In this document: piece after piece, positions 21,130 to 30,375 of the stretch
How positions within the stretch are numbered: position 1 is the stretch's first letter
Layout of the letters: each line of letters starts with the position of its first letter
NCBI RefSeq assembly: GCF_025460805.1
Contig: NZ_JAMXFJ010000005.1
Location: 206,783-270,782, forward strand
DNA from: Microvirga sesbaniae
GTDB lineage: Bacteria; Pseudomonadota; Alphaproteobacteria; Rhizobiales; Beijerinckiaceae
Reading direction: 5' to 3'
Length of the DNA: 64,000 bases
Made by a program: the position numbers and the translations under genes
Notes under the pieces: generated by a model
Database searches by the model: none
Told to the model about the DNA's origin: nothing
Seen by the model: only the letters and a program-made list of their open reading frames with translations

Positions 21130-22535
21130 TGCTCATCCTGATCGGCTCATTTCTCGTTCTGATGGTTCTCGGCCTGCCCGTGGCCCTCTCCATGGCTGTC
21201 GCCTCCCTGCTCTTCATCCTCGCGACCGGCACGGTGCCGGACGTCATCGTGGCGCAGCGCATGATCGCCGGAGTCGAGAGCTTTCCGCTGCTGGCAGTCC
21301 CGTTCTTCATCCTCGCCGGCAATCTCATGAACATCGCCGGCGTCACCGGCCGAATCTACTCGTTCGCGGTTGCGCTCGTCGGGTGGATGAAGGGTGGCCT
21401 CGGTCAGGTGAACATCATCGGATCGGTGATCTTCTCAGGCATGTCCGGAACGGCCATCGCCGATGCGGCGGGCCTTGGGACGATCGAGATCAAAGCCATG
21501 AAGGATCACGGCTACACGACGGAGTTTGCCGTTGGCGTGACGGCGGCATCCGCGACCCTCGGGCCGATCATCCCGCCTTCCTTGCCGTTCGTGATCTACG
21601 GAATGATGGCGAACGTCTCGATCGGGGCCCTCTTCCTGGGCGGCCTCATCCCGGGCATCGTGATGACCCTGCTGATGATGGGAACCGTCGCCTATTTCGC
21701 TTATCGGAACGGATGGGGCGCAGATACTCCGTTCTCATGGACTCAACTGGGCAATGCCACCATCGAGGTCGCCATCGTCCTGGCCTTTCCGGTCGCCGTC
21801 TGGCTGCTGATCCAGGCCGGACTTTCCCCCAATCTCTCCATCGGGATCGCCCTGGTGGTCCTGCTGGCCCTCGACTGGTATTTCGACTTCTCGGCCGTGA
21901 TGGCCCTGATGGCGCCGGTCATCCTGATCGGCGGCATGACGCTCGGCCTCTTCACCCCGACGGAGGCGGCGGTCGCGGCCGTCATCTGGTCGCTGTTCCT
22001 GGGCCTCGTCCGCTATCGCTCCATGACGTTCAGAAGCCTGGCCAAGGCGACCTTCGATACGATCGAGACGACGGCCTCGGTTCTGTTCATCGTCACGGCG
22101 GCGTCGATCTTCGCCTGGCTTCTGACGGTCAGCCAGGCGGCGCAGATCCTGTCGGACGCGATTCTGGGCTTCACGCAGAACAAGTGGGTGTTCCTGCTGC
22201 TGGCCAATATCCTCATCCTGTTCGTCGGCTGCTTCATCGATACCATCGCGGCGATCACGATCCTTGTGCCGATCCTGCTGCCGATCGTGCTCAAGCTTGG
22301 CATCGATCCAATCCATTTCGGCCTCATCATGACGCTGAATCTGATGATCGGCCTGCTTCATCCGCCCCTCGGCATGGTGCTCTTCGTCCTGGCGCGGGTC
22401 TCCAGGCTTTCGGTCGAGCGCACCACGGTGGCGATCCTTCCCTGGCTCGTCCCCTTGATGCTCGCGCTGATCGCGATCACCTATATTCCAGAACTGACGC
22501 TTTGGCTTCCGCAGAAAATGGGTTTGGGACGATAG
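21129..22535 (+). CDS. dctM: TRAP transporter large permease, DctM family
   Basis: A 468-residue, highly hydrophobic membrane subunit that forms the sodium-coupled transport channel of the TRAP system. Typical DctM features are visible: VPFFILAGNLM, the segment FSGMSGTAIADAAGLGTIEIKAM split between helices, GPIIPPSLPFVIYG, and GLLHPPLGMVLFV near the C-terminus. The length is normal. It follows dctQ with a one-base overlap and precedes the dehydratase gene by 43 bases. Confidence 0.94.
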   Translation: MLILIGSFLVLMVLGLPVALSMAVASLLFILATGTVPDVIVAQRMIAGVESFPLLAVPFFILAGNLMNIAGVTGRIYSFAVALVGWMKGGLGQVNIIGSVIFSGMSGTAIADAAGLGTIEIKAMKDHGYTTEFAVGVTAASATLGPIIPPSLPFVIYGMMANVSIGALFLGGLIPGIVMTLLMMGTVAYFAYRNGWGADTPFSWTQLGNATIEVAIVLAFPVAVWLLIQAGLSPNLSIGIALVVLLALDWYFDFSAVMALMAPVILIGGMTLGLFTPTEAAVAAVIWSLFLGLVRYRSMTFRSLAKATFDTIETTASVLFIVTAASIFAWLLTVSQAAQILSDAILGFTQNKWVFLLLANILILFVGCFIDTIAAITILVPILLPIVLKLGIDPIHFGLIMTLNLMIGLLHPPLGMVLFVLARVSRLSVERTTVAILPWLVPLMLALIAITYIPELTLWLPQKMGLGR

Positions 22536-22578
22536 TGGATCGTTCGAAAGACATTCCTAACCGGTTATCGAGATCCTC

Positions 22579-24096
22579 ATGAGCACTCCTCGCACCATCC
22601 GCCTCTCCCCCGATGACAACGTGGTCATCGCGATCGATCTCGTGAATCAAGGCGCGAGCGCGGCTGGACTGACGGCCCGCGAGCGCATCCTGCGCGGCCA
22701 CAAGATGGCCGCGGAGCCGATCAGGGAAGGCGAACCGATCAAGAAGTTCGGCCAGATCATCGGCTTCGCCAAGACCCACATCGCGCCCGGGGAATGGGTG
22801 CACGAGCACAATGTCGGCCTGCACGACTTCGAGCGGGACTACGCCTTCAGCGCGGATGCCCGGGAGGACGACCTGCTCCCGTCCGAGCTGCGGGCCACGT
22901 TCCAGGGTTACCGCCGCGCTTCCGGCCGGACGGGCACGCGCAACTATATTGGCATTCTGACATCGGTGAACTGCTCCGCGTCCGTCGCACGCTTCGCCGC
23001 CGCCGAAGTCGAGCGTGCCGGCCTTCTTCGCGACTACCCCGGCATCGACGGCGTCGTTGCGATCGTCCACGGAACCGGTTGCGGTCACGCGGCCTATGGC
23101 GAAGGGTTCGACATCCTGCGTCGCACGCAATGGGGCTATGCCAGCCACCCCAACTTCGCGGGCGTCATCATGGTCGGTCTCGGCTGCGAGGTGTTTCAGA
23201 TCGGCCGGATGAAGCAGGAATACGGCCTCACCGAAAGTGAAACCTTCCGGACCCTCACCATTCAGGAGACGGGCGGCACGAGACGCACCGTGCAGGCCAT
23301 CGTCGATGCCGTGAAGGACATGCTGCCGATCGCCGCCCGGGCTCAGCGGGAGACACGCCCCGCATCGGAGCTTGTGCTTGCCCTTCAATGCGGCGGTTCC
23401 GACGGCTATTCGGCGCTCACCGCCAACCCGGCCCTCGGTGTCGCGTCCGATCTCCTGGTCCGCCACGGCGGAACGTCGATCCTGTCTGAAACTCCCGAGA
23501 TCTACGGTGCCGAGCATCTTCTGACCCGGCGGGCTGCCACCCGGGAGATCGGCGAGAAGCTCGTGTCGCGGATCCGATGGTGGGAGGATTACACGGCCCG
23601 AAACGGCGGCGAGATGAACAACAACCCCTCGCCCGGCAACAAGGCGGGCGGGTTGACGACGATCCTCGAAAAATCGCTCGGCGCCGCAGCGAAGGGAGGA
23701 CGCTCCACGCTCCGTGCCGTCTACGAATATGCCGAACCGGTGAAGGACCACGGCTTCGTCTACATGGATACGCCGGGCTACGACCCTGTTGCCGCGACCG
23801 GCCAAGTGGCCGGCGGCGCGAACCTGATCGCCTTCACGACGGGCCGCGGCTCGGCCTTCGGCTGCAAGCCCGTGCCGTCCCTGAAGCTCGCTACCAATTC
23901 CGATATCTACCGTCGCATGCTCGACGACATGGACATCAATTGCGGCGATGTCCTCGACGGCGTGTCCCTGGACACGAAGGGTCAGGAGATTTTCGAGATC
24001 CTGCTCCGGGTCGCGTCCGGTGAGCACACCAAGTCGGAGGAACTCGGCTACGGCGATCTCGAGTTCGTTCCGTGGCAGGTCGGCGCGACGATGTAA
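22579..24096 (+). CDS. UxaA family sugar-acid dehydratase (altronate/galactarate type)
   Basis: A 505-residue protein with an N-terminal SAF domain (about 1-100) and the large UxaA catalytic domain. Typical motifs include GRTGTRNYIGILTSVNCS, HGTGCGHAAYGE, QCGGSDGYSALTANPALG and NNNPSPGNKAGG. By family it is a metal-dependent dehydratase that converts altronate or galactarate to a 2-keto-3-deoxy sugar acid. It is the last gene of the TRAP operon and should act on the imported substrate. The exact substrate cannot be read from the sequence, since related proteins act on altronate, galactarate or L-threo acids. Confidence 0.88.
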   Translation: MSTPRTIRLSPDDNVVIAIDLVNQGASAAGLTARERILRGHKMAAEPIREGEPIKKFGQIIGFAKTHIAPGEWVHEHNVGLHDFERDYAFSADAREDDLLPSELRATFQGYRRASGRTGTRNYIGILTSVNCSASVARFAAAEVERAGLLRDYPGIDGVVAIVHGTGCGHAAYGEGFDILRRTQWGYASHPNFAGVIMVGLGCEVFQIGRMKQEYGLTESETFRTLTIQETGGTRRTVQAIVDAVKDMLPIAARAQRETRPASELVLALQCGGSDGYSALTANPALGVASDLLVRHGGTSILSETPEIYGAEHLLTRRAATREIGEKLVSRIRWWEDYTARNGGEMNNNPSPGNKAGGLTTILEKSLGAAAKGGRSTLRAVYEYAEPVKDHGFVYMDTPGYDPVAATGQVAGGANLIAFTTGRGSAFGCKPVPSLKLATNSDIYRRMLDDMDINCGDVLDGVSLDTKGQEIFEILLRVASGEHTKSEELGYGDLEFVPWQVGATM

Positions 24097-24406
24097 GCGG
24101 AACGGGGAGACGGAATTCGATGCTCCCGGCTCGTCCCGATGGGCGGCGAGTGCGATACATCGCTCCTTCGGAGGCTCGTTAACCAGTCGTTAACCATCAT
24201 CGAGCGATGATCTTCCTGCTGATCCCTCGCCGGATCAACACTCTCCCAAAAGCGAACGGGGCGCGGATGTACCGCCTCGCTTCGTTTTGGGATGCAGTGC
24301 TGGAGCCCCTGCCGCACCGCTCCTGGCCCGCAAGCGCGCCAACCATTTCCCACGACGTCGCGCCCCGTCAGCCGCAGCATATGACCCATCCATTAACGGG
24401 TGTTCT

Positions 24407-24610
24407 TAGAGCATCGGACGGACCCAGAGGGCCGCGTCAGCGACCCGAAAGGGCCACGCCCGTGACCCGAAGGGCCGCGCCAGCGAAAAGTGGATCCGGT
24501 TTTCGCTGGCGCGGCCCGCTGGGTCCGTTCTGACCGATGCTCTCATTCAAGAAGAACGCATCGGATGGATCCCAAAAGTGCAAGTCCACTTTTCACGTCC
24601 GATGCTTTAG
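24407..24610. repeat. Intergenic palindromic repeat element, family A, copy 3 (long, rearranged)
   Basis: This copy is about 200 bases long. It begins AGAGCATCGGACGGACCC and ends TCCGATGCTTTAG, with the GGGCCGCGCCAGCGAAAA arm and its partner TTTTCGCTGGCGCGGCCC in the middle. An extra internal block (about 24437-24476) holds repeated GACCCGAA...GGGCC segments that are absent from copies 1 and 2. Its right end supplies the stop codon of the small leftward gene at 24607-24708. Confidence 0.88.
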
Positions 24611-24708
24611 CCGAGCACGTAGAACGCCGCGCCGATCGCTGCCAGCGCACCCACGAACGCGTAGGGGTACCAGGTGGGAAAGGGCTTGTCGTGACCGTTG
24701 AAGCTCAA
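24607..24708 (-). CDS. Candidate 33-residue membrane microprotein
   Basis: A short leftward frame starts at a TTG (24706-24708) with AGGAGA 7 bases upstream. It encodes LSFNGHDKPFPTWYPYAFVG followed by a hydrophobic tail of about 13 residues ending AAFYVLG. One membrane helix is predicted. The good ribosome site and the proline/aromatic-rich then hydrophobic layout support a real small gene. The TAA stop lies inside the end of a repeat element. No function is assigned. Confidence 0.5.
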   Translation of the reverse strand: MSFNGHDKPFPTWYPYAFVGALAAIGAAFYVLG

Positions 24709-24935
24709 GCAGGTTCTCCTGAATCAAGGGCATGCTCTCTCTTCTTCAGGCAAAATGGTCTTTTCGTGGAATTCGCAGGAAAAATGGCCGAGCTTCATTC
24801 GACGGGCGGTGCCCGAGGTGAAGTCGGGACAAGGCCATGCCGGCACCCGAACGGCGCGGCAAAGCGGAAGAAAATTACTTTGAAGCCCTTTTAAGGAAGC
24901 GAATATCACCCCGATCTCAAGGCTGTAGCGGGTGT

Positions 24936-24952
24936 TTTAGAACGCCTCTGAC
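24936..24952. promoter_or_regulatory. Possible iron-responsive (ICE/Irr-type) box upstream of TonB-system operon
   Basis: TTTAGAACGCCTCTGAC has one exact TTTAGAA arm and a partial second arm after a 3-base spacer. By my comparison it matches the alphaproteobacterial ICE consensus at 11 of 14 arm positions. It lies 188 bases before the secreted-protein/exbB/exbD/tonB operon, a typical iron-controlled set. The match is imperfect. Confidence 0.3.
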
Positions 24953-25139
24953 TTTCCACTAAGCCCTTGATCAATCTCACTTCTTTCAGATACTTCATCG
25001 GACGCGCCTACGGGAATCCTCCCGGTTTCGGGCAGTCGGTCGATCTGCCGGAGGCAAGGGCGTTCAGCTCGTCCGGCGAAGGATCCGGAACTGCGCACCA
25101 CGTCCGGCGGTCGCGCCCCAGTATGAGGAGAACGAGTTC

Positions 25140-25607
25140 ATGGGCATGAGCACATGGAATGAGCCCGGGTTCACATCGGGAAGCGTCTTCGCCTGCCTGG
25201 CTCTGCTCCTGCCTTTCAGCGGAATGGCGCTTGCCCAGGACAATGCGCCGGCTTCCAGTCCCTTGCGGATCGAGTTGAACAAAATCGAAGCATCGGGGGA
25301 AAGCTGCCGGACCTATTTCCTGATCGACAATCAGAAAGGCGAGAGCTGGAAATCTTTGAAGCTCGACCTCTTCGCACTGGACACCGACGGGGTGGCGGCC
25401 AAGCGGCTGGCGGTGGAGGTCGGTCCGGTCCCTCGCCGCAAGACCCTCATCAAGCTCTTCGACTTTCCTGGGCTGAACTGCTCGCGCTTCGGACGTGTTC
25501 TGCTCAACGACGTCCTGACCTGCGAAGGCGCGACCACCGCGCGCGAGGAATGCCTGTCCGGAATTGAGACAGCCTCCAAGATCGACGCCGTATCCTTCGT
25601 GAAGTGA
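25140..25607 (+). CDS. Secreted protein of unknown function preceding exbB
   Basis: A 155-residue protein with a signal peptide (about 1-32, hydrophobic SVFACLALLLPFSGMALA, then AQ). The mature part contains four cysteines (in GESCRTYF, GLNCSRF, VLTCEG and REECLSG), which could form two periplasmic disulfides. The ATG at 25140 has GAGGAG 9 bases upstream. It is followed after 7 bases by exbB, so it belongs to the TonB-energy operon. I do not recognise the family. A periplasmic accessory role for the Ton system is inferred from position only. Confidence 0.8.
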   Translation: MGMSTWNEPGFTSGSVFACLALLLPFSGMALAQDNAPASSPLRIELNKIEASGESCRTYFLIDNQKGESWKSLKLDLFALDTDGVAAKRLAVEVGPVPRRKTLIKLFDFPGLNCSRFGRVLLNDVLTCEGATTAREECLSGIETASKIDAVSFVK

Positions 25608-25614
25608 GATTGCC

Positions 25615-26303
<689 letters not shown>

Positions 26304-26304
<1 letters not shown>

Positions 26305-26750
26305 TGGGCATGGGACTAATCCGGGCGCAGGATACCGACGACGAGTTCGGGTCCGCTCCCCTGTCGGAGATCAACGTCACGCCGCTTGTGGACGTGATGC
26401 TCGTTCTGCTCATCATCTTCATGGTGGCAGCCCCGCTGATGACCGTCGGCGTGCCCGTGCAGTTGCCGAAGACGGCGGCCCCGAAGGTGTCGCAGCCGAA
26501 GCAGCCGGTGGTGGTCACCATCGACGCGCAGGGCCAGCCCTTCCTCGACAAGGAGCCCCTCGCGGCCGAGACCATGATGCCGCGGCTGCGGCAGCTTGCG
26601 GGCGCGGATGCGGGTCAGGTCGTCCTCGTTCGTGGCGACAAGGCCGTTCCGTACGGACGCATCATCGAGATCATGGGCCAGATCAACGCCGCGGGCTTCA
26701 GCAAGGTGTCCCTGATCGCGCAGGCCCCGAGCGGACCGCCGGCCCCGTAG
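26304..26750 (+). CDS. exbD: TonB-system proton channel subunit ExbD
   Basis: A 148-residue ExbD/TolR-family protein with one N-terminal membrane helix and a periplasmic domain. The pore aspartate is D30 in [16 protein letters not shown], equivalent to the essential Asp of E. coli ExbD. The periplasmic part ends [15 protein letters not shown], matching the usual sheet of ExbD plus a short Pro tail. It overlaps exbB by one base and is followed by tonB after 16 bases. Confidence 0.94.
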
Positions 26751-26766
26751 GATCCGCAGCAGCCCG

Positions 26767-27660
26767 ATGTCCGTTCATACTCTGAGACCGACGCAGGAGC
26801 CGAACCGGCTCGGGATCGCCTTTCTCGCCGCGCTCCTGCTGCATGGAGCGGCGCTGACGGCCGTGACCCTGTGGTCATCCGATACCGAGAAATCGCCCGG
26901 GGAGCAGGAGATCACCATCGATCTCGCGCCCGCCATGGAAGAAATCGTGTCGGTCGCGCCATCGCTCGAGCAGTCCCAGGACGTGCCGCCCATCGAGGCG
27001 GAGGCCCTGCCGGTCGGATCGGACACCGTCGAGGAGCAGCCTCCGCAGGAGATCGCCGAAGTCCAGCCGCAGGAGGTGGCCGAGGCGGTCCCTGTCGAAG
27101 CCGTGCCGGTCGAACAGGAGGCGGCGCAGACCGAGGCCGTCATCCTGCCGCCTCCCGAGACAGTCGTCGCCAAGCCCGTCGACGCGCGCCCGCCGCCCAA
27201 GGACGCGCCCCCGCCGCCGAAGCCGGAGAAGAAGCCACCGCCGAAGCCCGTGGAGCGCAGGCCGCCGCCGCGCCGGACCGTCGCGGAACCGAAGCCGCTT
27301 CCCTCGGATGCCCGCCAGGGGCAGGCTTCGGCCTCACGCGAGCATACGGGCGGCCAGGCGGCCTCGGCCGATCCGACCGCCCGCAATCGCTACCTGGCCA
27401 GCCTCGTGGCCTCATTGCGCAACCGCCTGCGTTATCCCGACGTCGCGCGCAACCAGGGCGTCACGGGCGTTGCAACGGTGCGCTTCACCATGGATCGGTC
27501 CGGTCGCATCGTGAGCGCGTCCCTGGTGCGGGGCGCAGGCTATCCGGCGCTCGATCAGGCTGCCCTTGCCGCGGCAAGCCCGGGATCGTCCCTGCCGCCG
27601 ATCCCGGACTTCATCCCGCAATCGACGTTCACCGTGCCGCTTCGCTTCAACATCCGCTGA
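26767..27660 (+). CDS. tonB: TonB energy-transducing protein
   Basis: A 297-residue TonB. There is a short cytoplasmic N-terminus, a membrane helix (about 16-37, IAFLAALLLHGAALTAVTLW), and a long periplasmic Pro/Glu/Lys-rich spacer (about 75-175, including PPKPEKKPPPKPVERRPPPR). The C-terminal TonB domain (about 210-297) contains RYPDVARNQGVTGVATVRF and ends VPLRFNIR. It links ExbB/ExbD to outer-membrane receptors for iron chelates or other nutrients. No receptor gene is in the window, so the served substrate is unknown. Confidence 0.94.
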   Translation: MSVHTLRPTQEPNRLGIAFLAALLLHGAALTAVTLWSSDTEKSPGEQEITIDLAPAMEEIVSVAPSLEQSQDVPPIEAEALPVGSDTVEEQPPQEIAEVQPQEVAEAVPVEAVPVEQEAAQTEAVILPPPETVVAKPVDARPPPKDAPPPPKPEKKPPPKPVERRPPPRRTVAEPKPLPSDARQGQASASREHTGGQAASADPTARNRYLASLVASLRNRLRYPDVARNQGVTGVATVRFTMDRSGRIVSASLVRGAGYPALDQAALAAASPGSSLPPIPDFIPQSTFTVPLRFNIR

Positions 27661-27725
27661 GCCAAGCCACGGTCGCGACCTTGACGGTCGTGGGATCGCG
27701 ACTACCCTGTCGGTCAAAGCAACCC

Positions 27726-27755
27726 GCCGTCGCCTTCGACGTCGAAGGCGACGGC
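27726..27755. repeat. Perfect 30-base palindrome between tonB and MBL gene
   Basis: The two 15-base halves (27726-27740 and 27741-27755, centred on TTCGACGTCGAA) are exact reverse complements. It lies 65 bases after the tonB stop and 33 bases before the MBL-fold gene. It could form a terminator stem, though no T-run follows, or be a dimeric-regulator site. Confidence 0.7.
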
Positions 27756-27787
27756 ATGAGCTGCGTTCCACGACAGGGAGAATCGCC

Positions 27788-28744
27788 ATGGCCGAAAAGG
27801 CTTTCGCCTCGACAGGCGACACCACCGCCAAGACGGTATCGTTCACGGAGATCGGGCCCGATCTCTATGCCTACACGGCCGAAGGCGATCCCAATTCCGG
27901 CATCATCGTCGGCGATGACGGCTGCATCGTCATCGACGCGCAGGCCACGCCGGCCATGGCCGAGGACGTGATCGCCCGTGTGCGCACCGTCACCGACAAG
28001 CCGATCAAGTACGTGGTGCTCTCGCATTACCATGCCGTGCGCGTGCTCGGGGCCTCGGCCTACAAGGCGCAAGGCATCATCGCTTCGACAACCACCTACG
28101 ATCTGATCGTCGAGCGCGGCGAGCAGGACAAGGCGTCCGAGATCGGCCGCTTCCCGCGCCTGTTCCGCGGCGAGAGCAGCATCCCACCCGGCCTGACCTG
28201 GCCGACGCTCACCTTCGAGAGCGGCATGTCGGTGTTTCTCGGCAAGCGCGAGGTCAAGCTTTTCCATCTCGGCGCCGGCCACACGGCGGGCGACATCGTG
28301 GCCTGGGTGCCGGACGCGGAAGTGATGTTCACCGGCGATCTGGTGGAGTATCACTCCGCCTGCTATTGCGGCGACGCTTACCTGCGCGAGTGGCCGCAGA
28401 CCCTGGACTCGATCCTCGACTTCCAGCCGAAGGCGATCGCGCCGGGGCGGGGCGATGCGCTGCAGGGCGAGCAGGCGGTCCGCGAGGCGGTGGCGATGAC
28501 CCGCGACTTCGTGGGCACGCTCTATGGAGCGGCCGAACTGTCGGCTGCGCGCGGACGCTCCCTCAAGGAGACCTTCGCGGCCACGCGCGACGCAATGGAC
28601 CCGAAATTCGGAAGCTTCGCGATCTACGAGCATTGCCTGCCGTTCAACGTGTCGCGCGCCTTCGACGAAGCCTCCGGCATCGATCATCCCGTCATCTGGA
28701 CCGCCGAGCGCGACCGGGAGATGTGGGCGGCCCTGCAAGGCTAG
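27788..28744 (+). CDS. MBL-fold protein lacking the second zinc site
   Basis: A 318-residue metallo-beta-lactamase-fold protein. The motif is HYHAVR (H80, H82, V84, R85) instead of HxHxDH, and the last ligand position reads PGRG (R221) instead of PGHG. H165 in GHTAGD and the bridging D184 in FTGDL remain. Thus the three Zn1 ligands are kept while the Asp and two His of Zn2 are all replaced. Classical two-metal hydrolysis is unlikely, and a mononuclear enzyme or binding protein is possible. It lies 26 bases before an FAD monooxygenase gene and forms a cassette with it and a DUF2783 gene. The start ATG was chosen to open MAEKAF. Confidence 0.88.
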   Translation: MAEKAFASTGDTTAKTVSFTEIGPDLYAYTAEGDPNSGIIVGDDGCIVIDAQATPAMAEDVIARVRTVTDKPIKYVVLSHYHAVRVLGASAYKAQGIIASTTTYDLIVERGEQDKASEIGRFPRLFRGESSIPPGLTWPTLTFESGMSVFLGKREVKLFHLGAGHTAGDIVAWVPDAEVMFTGDLVEYHSACYCGDAYLREWPQTLDSILDFQPKAIAPGRGDALQGEQAVREAVAMTRDFVGTLYGAAELSAARGRSLKETFAATRDAMDPKFGSFAIYEHCLPFNVSRAFDEASGIDHPVIWTAERDREMWAALQG

Positions 28745-28770
28745 TCCGGGGCGAACGGGCGGAGGCCGCC

Positions 28771-30375
28771 ATGAACAATCGCAAGACCCTCTTCCAGTTC
28801 GGTTATCGCCGCAGCGCCGACCAGGATCGGCCCTCCCCGGCCCGGCATCCGGTCATCGTGGTCGGCGCGGGTCCCGTGGGCCTTTGCACGGCCATCGACC
28901 TGGCGCAGCGTGGCGTGTCCGTGGTTCTTCTCGACGATGCGGATCGGATCGGCGAGGGATCCCGCGGCATCTGCTATGCCAAACGCACGCTTGAGATCCT
29001 CGACCGGCTCGGCACCGCCCGACCCTGTCTCGAGAGAGGCGTGACCTGGAAGCTCGGAAAGGTGTTCCAGCGGGACGACCAGCTCTATGCCTTCGACCTG
29101 CTGCCCGAGGACGGGCACAAGATGCCGGCCTTCATCAATCTTCAGCAGTATTATCTCGAGCATGCCCTCGTCGAGCGCGCCGCGGAGCTGCCCGATCTCG
29201 ACATCCGCTGGCGCAACAAGGTGACTGGGCTCATGCGCCGAAACGACGGCGTGACGCTCACCGTTGACACGCCCGAGGGCGCCTACGAGCTCCACGCCGA
29301 TTGGGTGGTGGCCGCCGACGGCGCCCGCTCGGCCTTGCGCGGAATGCTCGGTCTGGATTTCCGCGGTGAAGTCTTCGAGGATCGCTTCCTCATCGCCGAC
29401 GTGAAGATGAAGGGCGACTTTCCGCCCGAGCGCTGGTTCTGGTTCGATCCGCCCTTCCACGACGGTCGCTCGGCGCTTCTTCACAAGCAACCCGACGATG
29501 TCTGGCGCATCGACCTGCAGCTCGGCCCCGATGCGGATGCGAAGGCCGAGCAGGCGCCCGAGCGGGTCATTCCCCGCCTTCGACAGATGCTGGGGCATGA
29601 GGATTTCACGCTCGAATGGGTCTCGGTCTACACGTTCCAGTGCCGCCGCCTGGAACGCTTCGTCCATGGCCGCGTGGTCTTTGCCGGCGACGCCGCCCAC
29701 CAGGTGTCTCCCTTCGGAGCGCGCGGGGCCAATTCCGGCATTCAGGATGCGGAGAACCTTGCCTGGAAGCTGGCGCTCGTCGTCAGGGGCGAAGCCCCGG
29801 CGCGTCTGATCGACACCTACGACATCGAACGCTCGGCGGCCGCGGACGAGAACATCGGTCATTCGACCCGCTCCACCGACTTCATTGCCCCGCGCTCGGC
29901 GCAGGAGCGACGTTTCCGCGATGCGACCCTTGCTCTCGCGCGTCACACTCCTTTCGCGAAGCGGATGGTGAATTCCGGTCGGCTGTCCCTGCCCTCGACC
30001 TATGAGAGCCCTCTGTCGACACCCGATCGTGAGGCCTGGTCCGGATCCGCCCGCCTCGGCGCTCCCTTGCCCGACGCTCCGATGCGGACCCGCGGCGGTC
30101 AGCCTGTCTGGCTGCTCGACACCCTGGGCAGCGAGGAGACCATCATCCATGTGCCCGACGGTGCTCCGCCGCCCGCAGGCAAGCGCGTGCTCGTCATCGG
30201 TGACGACTTGATCGATCCGGAAGGCCATTTCGCCCGACGCTTCGACGCGACGCCCGGAAGCACCTATCTCGTGCGACCGGACCAGCATCTCGCGGCACGC
30301 TGGCGTCATGCCGCGCCGGCTCAGATCGAGCGCGCCTCCCGTCGCCTGAGAGGCTTCGAGGGGGATTGCGCATGA
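28771..30375 (+). CDS. FAD-dependent aromatic monooxygenase (PHBH/MhpA-like)
   Basis: A 534-residue class A flavoprotein monooxygenase. The FAD Rossmann motif GAGPVGLC is at 32-39, the DG motif is in VAADGARSALRG, and the GD motif is in FAGDAAHQVSPFGARG. The C-terminal domain of about 150 residues is thioredoxin-like, as in phenol hydroxylase/MhpA relatives. By family it hydroxylates an aromatic ring using NAD(P)H and oxygen; the substrate is not evident. GGAGG lies 6 bases before the ATG at 28771. It overlaps the DUF2783 gene by ATGA. Confidence 0.92.
   Translation: MNNRKTLFQFGYRRSADQDRPSPARHPVIVVGAGPVGLCTAIDLAQRGVSVVLLDDADRIGEGSRGICYAKRTLEILDRLGTARPCLERGVTWKLGKVFQRDDQLYAFDLLPEDGHKMPAFINLQQYYLEHALVERAAELPDLDIRWRNKVTGLMRRNDGVTLTVDTPEGAYELHADWVVAADGARSALRGMLGLDFRGEVFEDRFLIADVKMKGDFPPERWFWFDPPFHDGRSALLHKQPDDVWRIDLQLGPDADAKAEQAPERVIPRLRQMLGHEDFTLEWVSVYTFQCRRLERFVHGRVVFAGDAAHQVSPFGARGANSGIQDAENLAWKLALVVRGEAPARLIDTYDIERSAAADENIGHSTRSTDFIAPRSAQERRFRDATLALARHTPFAKRMVNSGRLSLPSTYESPLSTPDREAWSGSARLGAPLPDAPMRTRGGQPVWLLDTLGSEETIIHVPDGAPPPAGKRVLVIGDDLIDPEGHFARRFDATPGSTYLVRPDQHLAARWRHAAPAQIERASRRLRGFEGDCA

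Larger units (their letters stand above)
24097..25139. other. One-kilobase intergenic region with repeat element and small candidate gene
   Basis: Between the dehydratase and the TonB-system genes there is no normal-sized gene. The region holds the rearranged family A repeat (24407-24610), a leftward 33-codon candidate membrane protein (24607-24708), and an AT-richer segment (24890-25010) with an ICE-like sequence at 24936-24952. The part 24097-24400 shows nothing recognisable beyond weak GC hairpins. Confidence 0.55.

Noticed and set aside
24097..24400. Possible terminator or small RNA after the dehydratase gene
   Set aside because: Only weak GC-rich pairings were seen and no T-run follows.
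24724..24909. A 61-codon minus-strand frame near the repeat element
   Set aside because: No ribosome site, no conserved look, and its composition is not that of a typical small protein of this genome.
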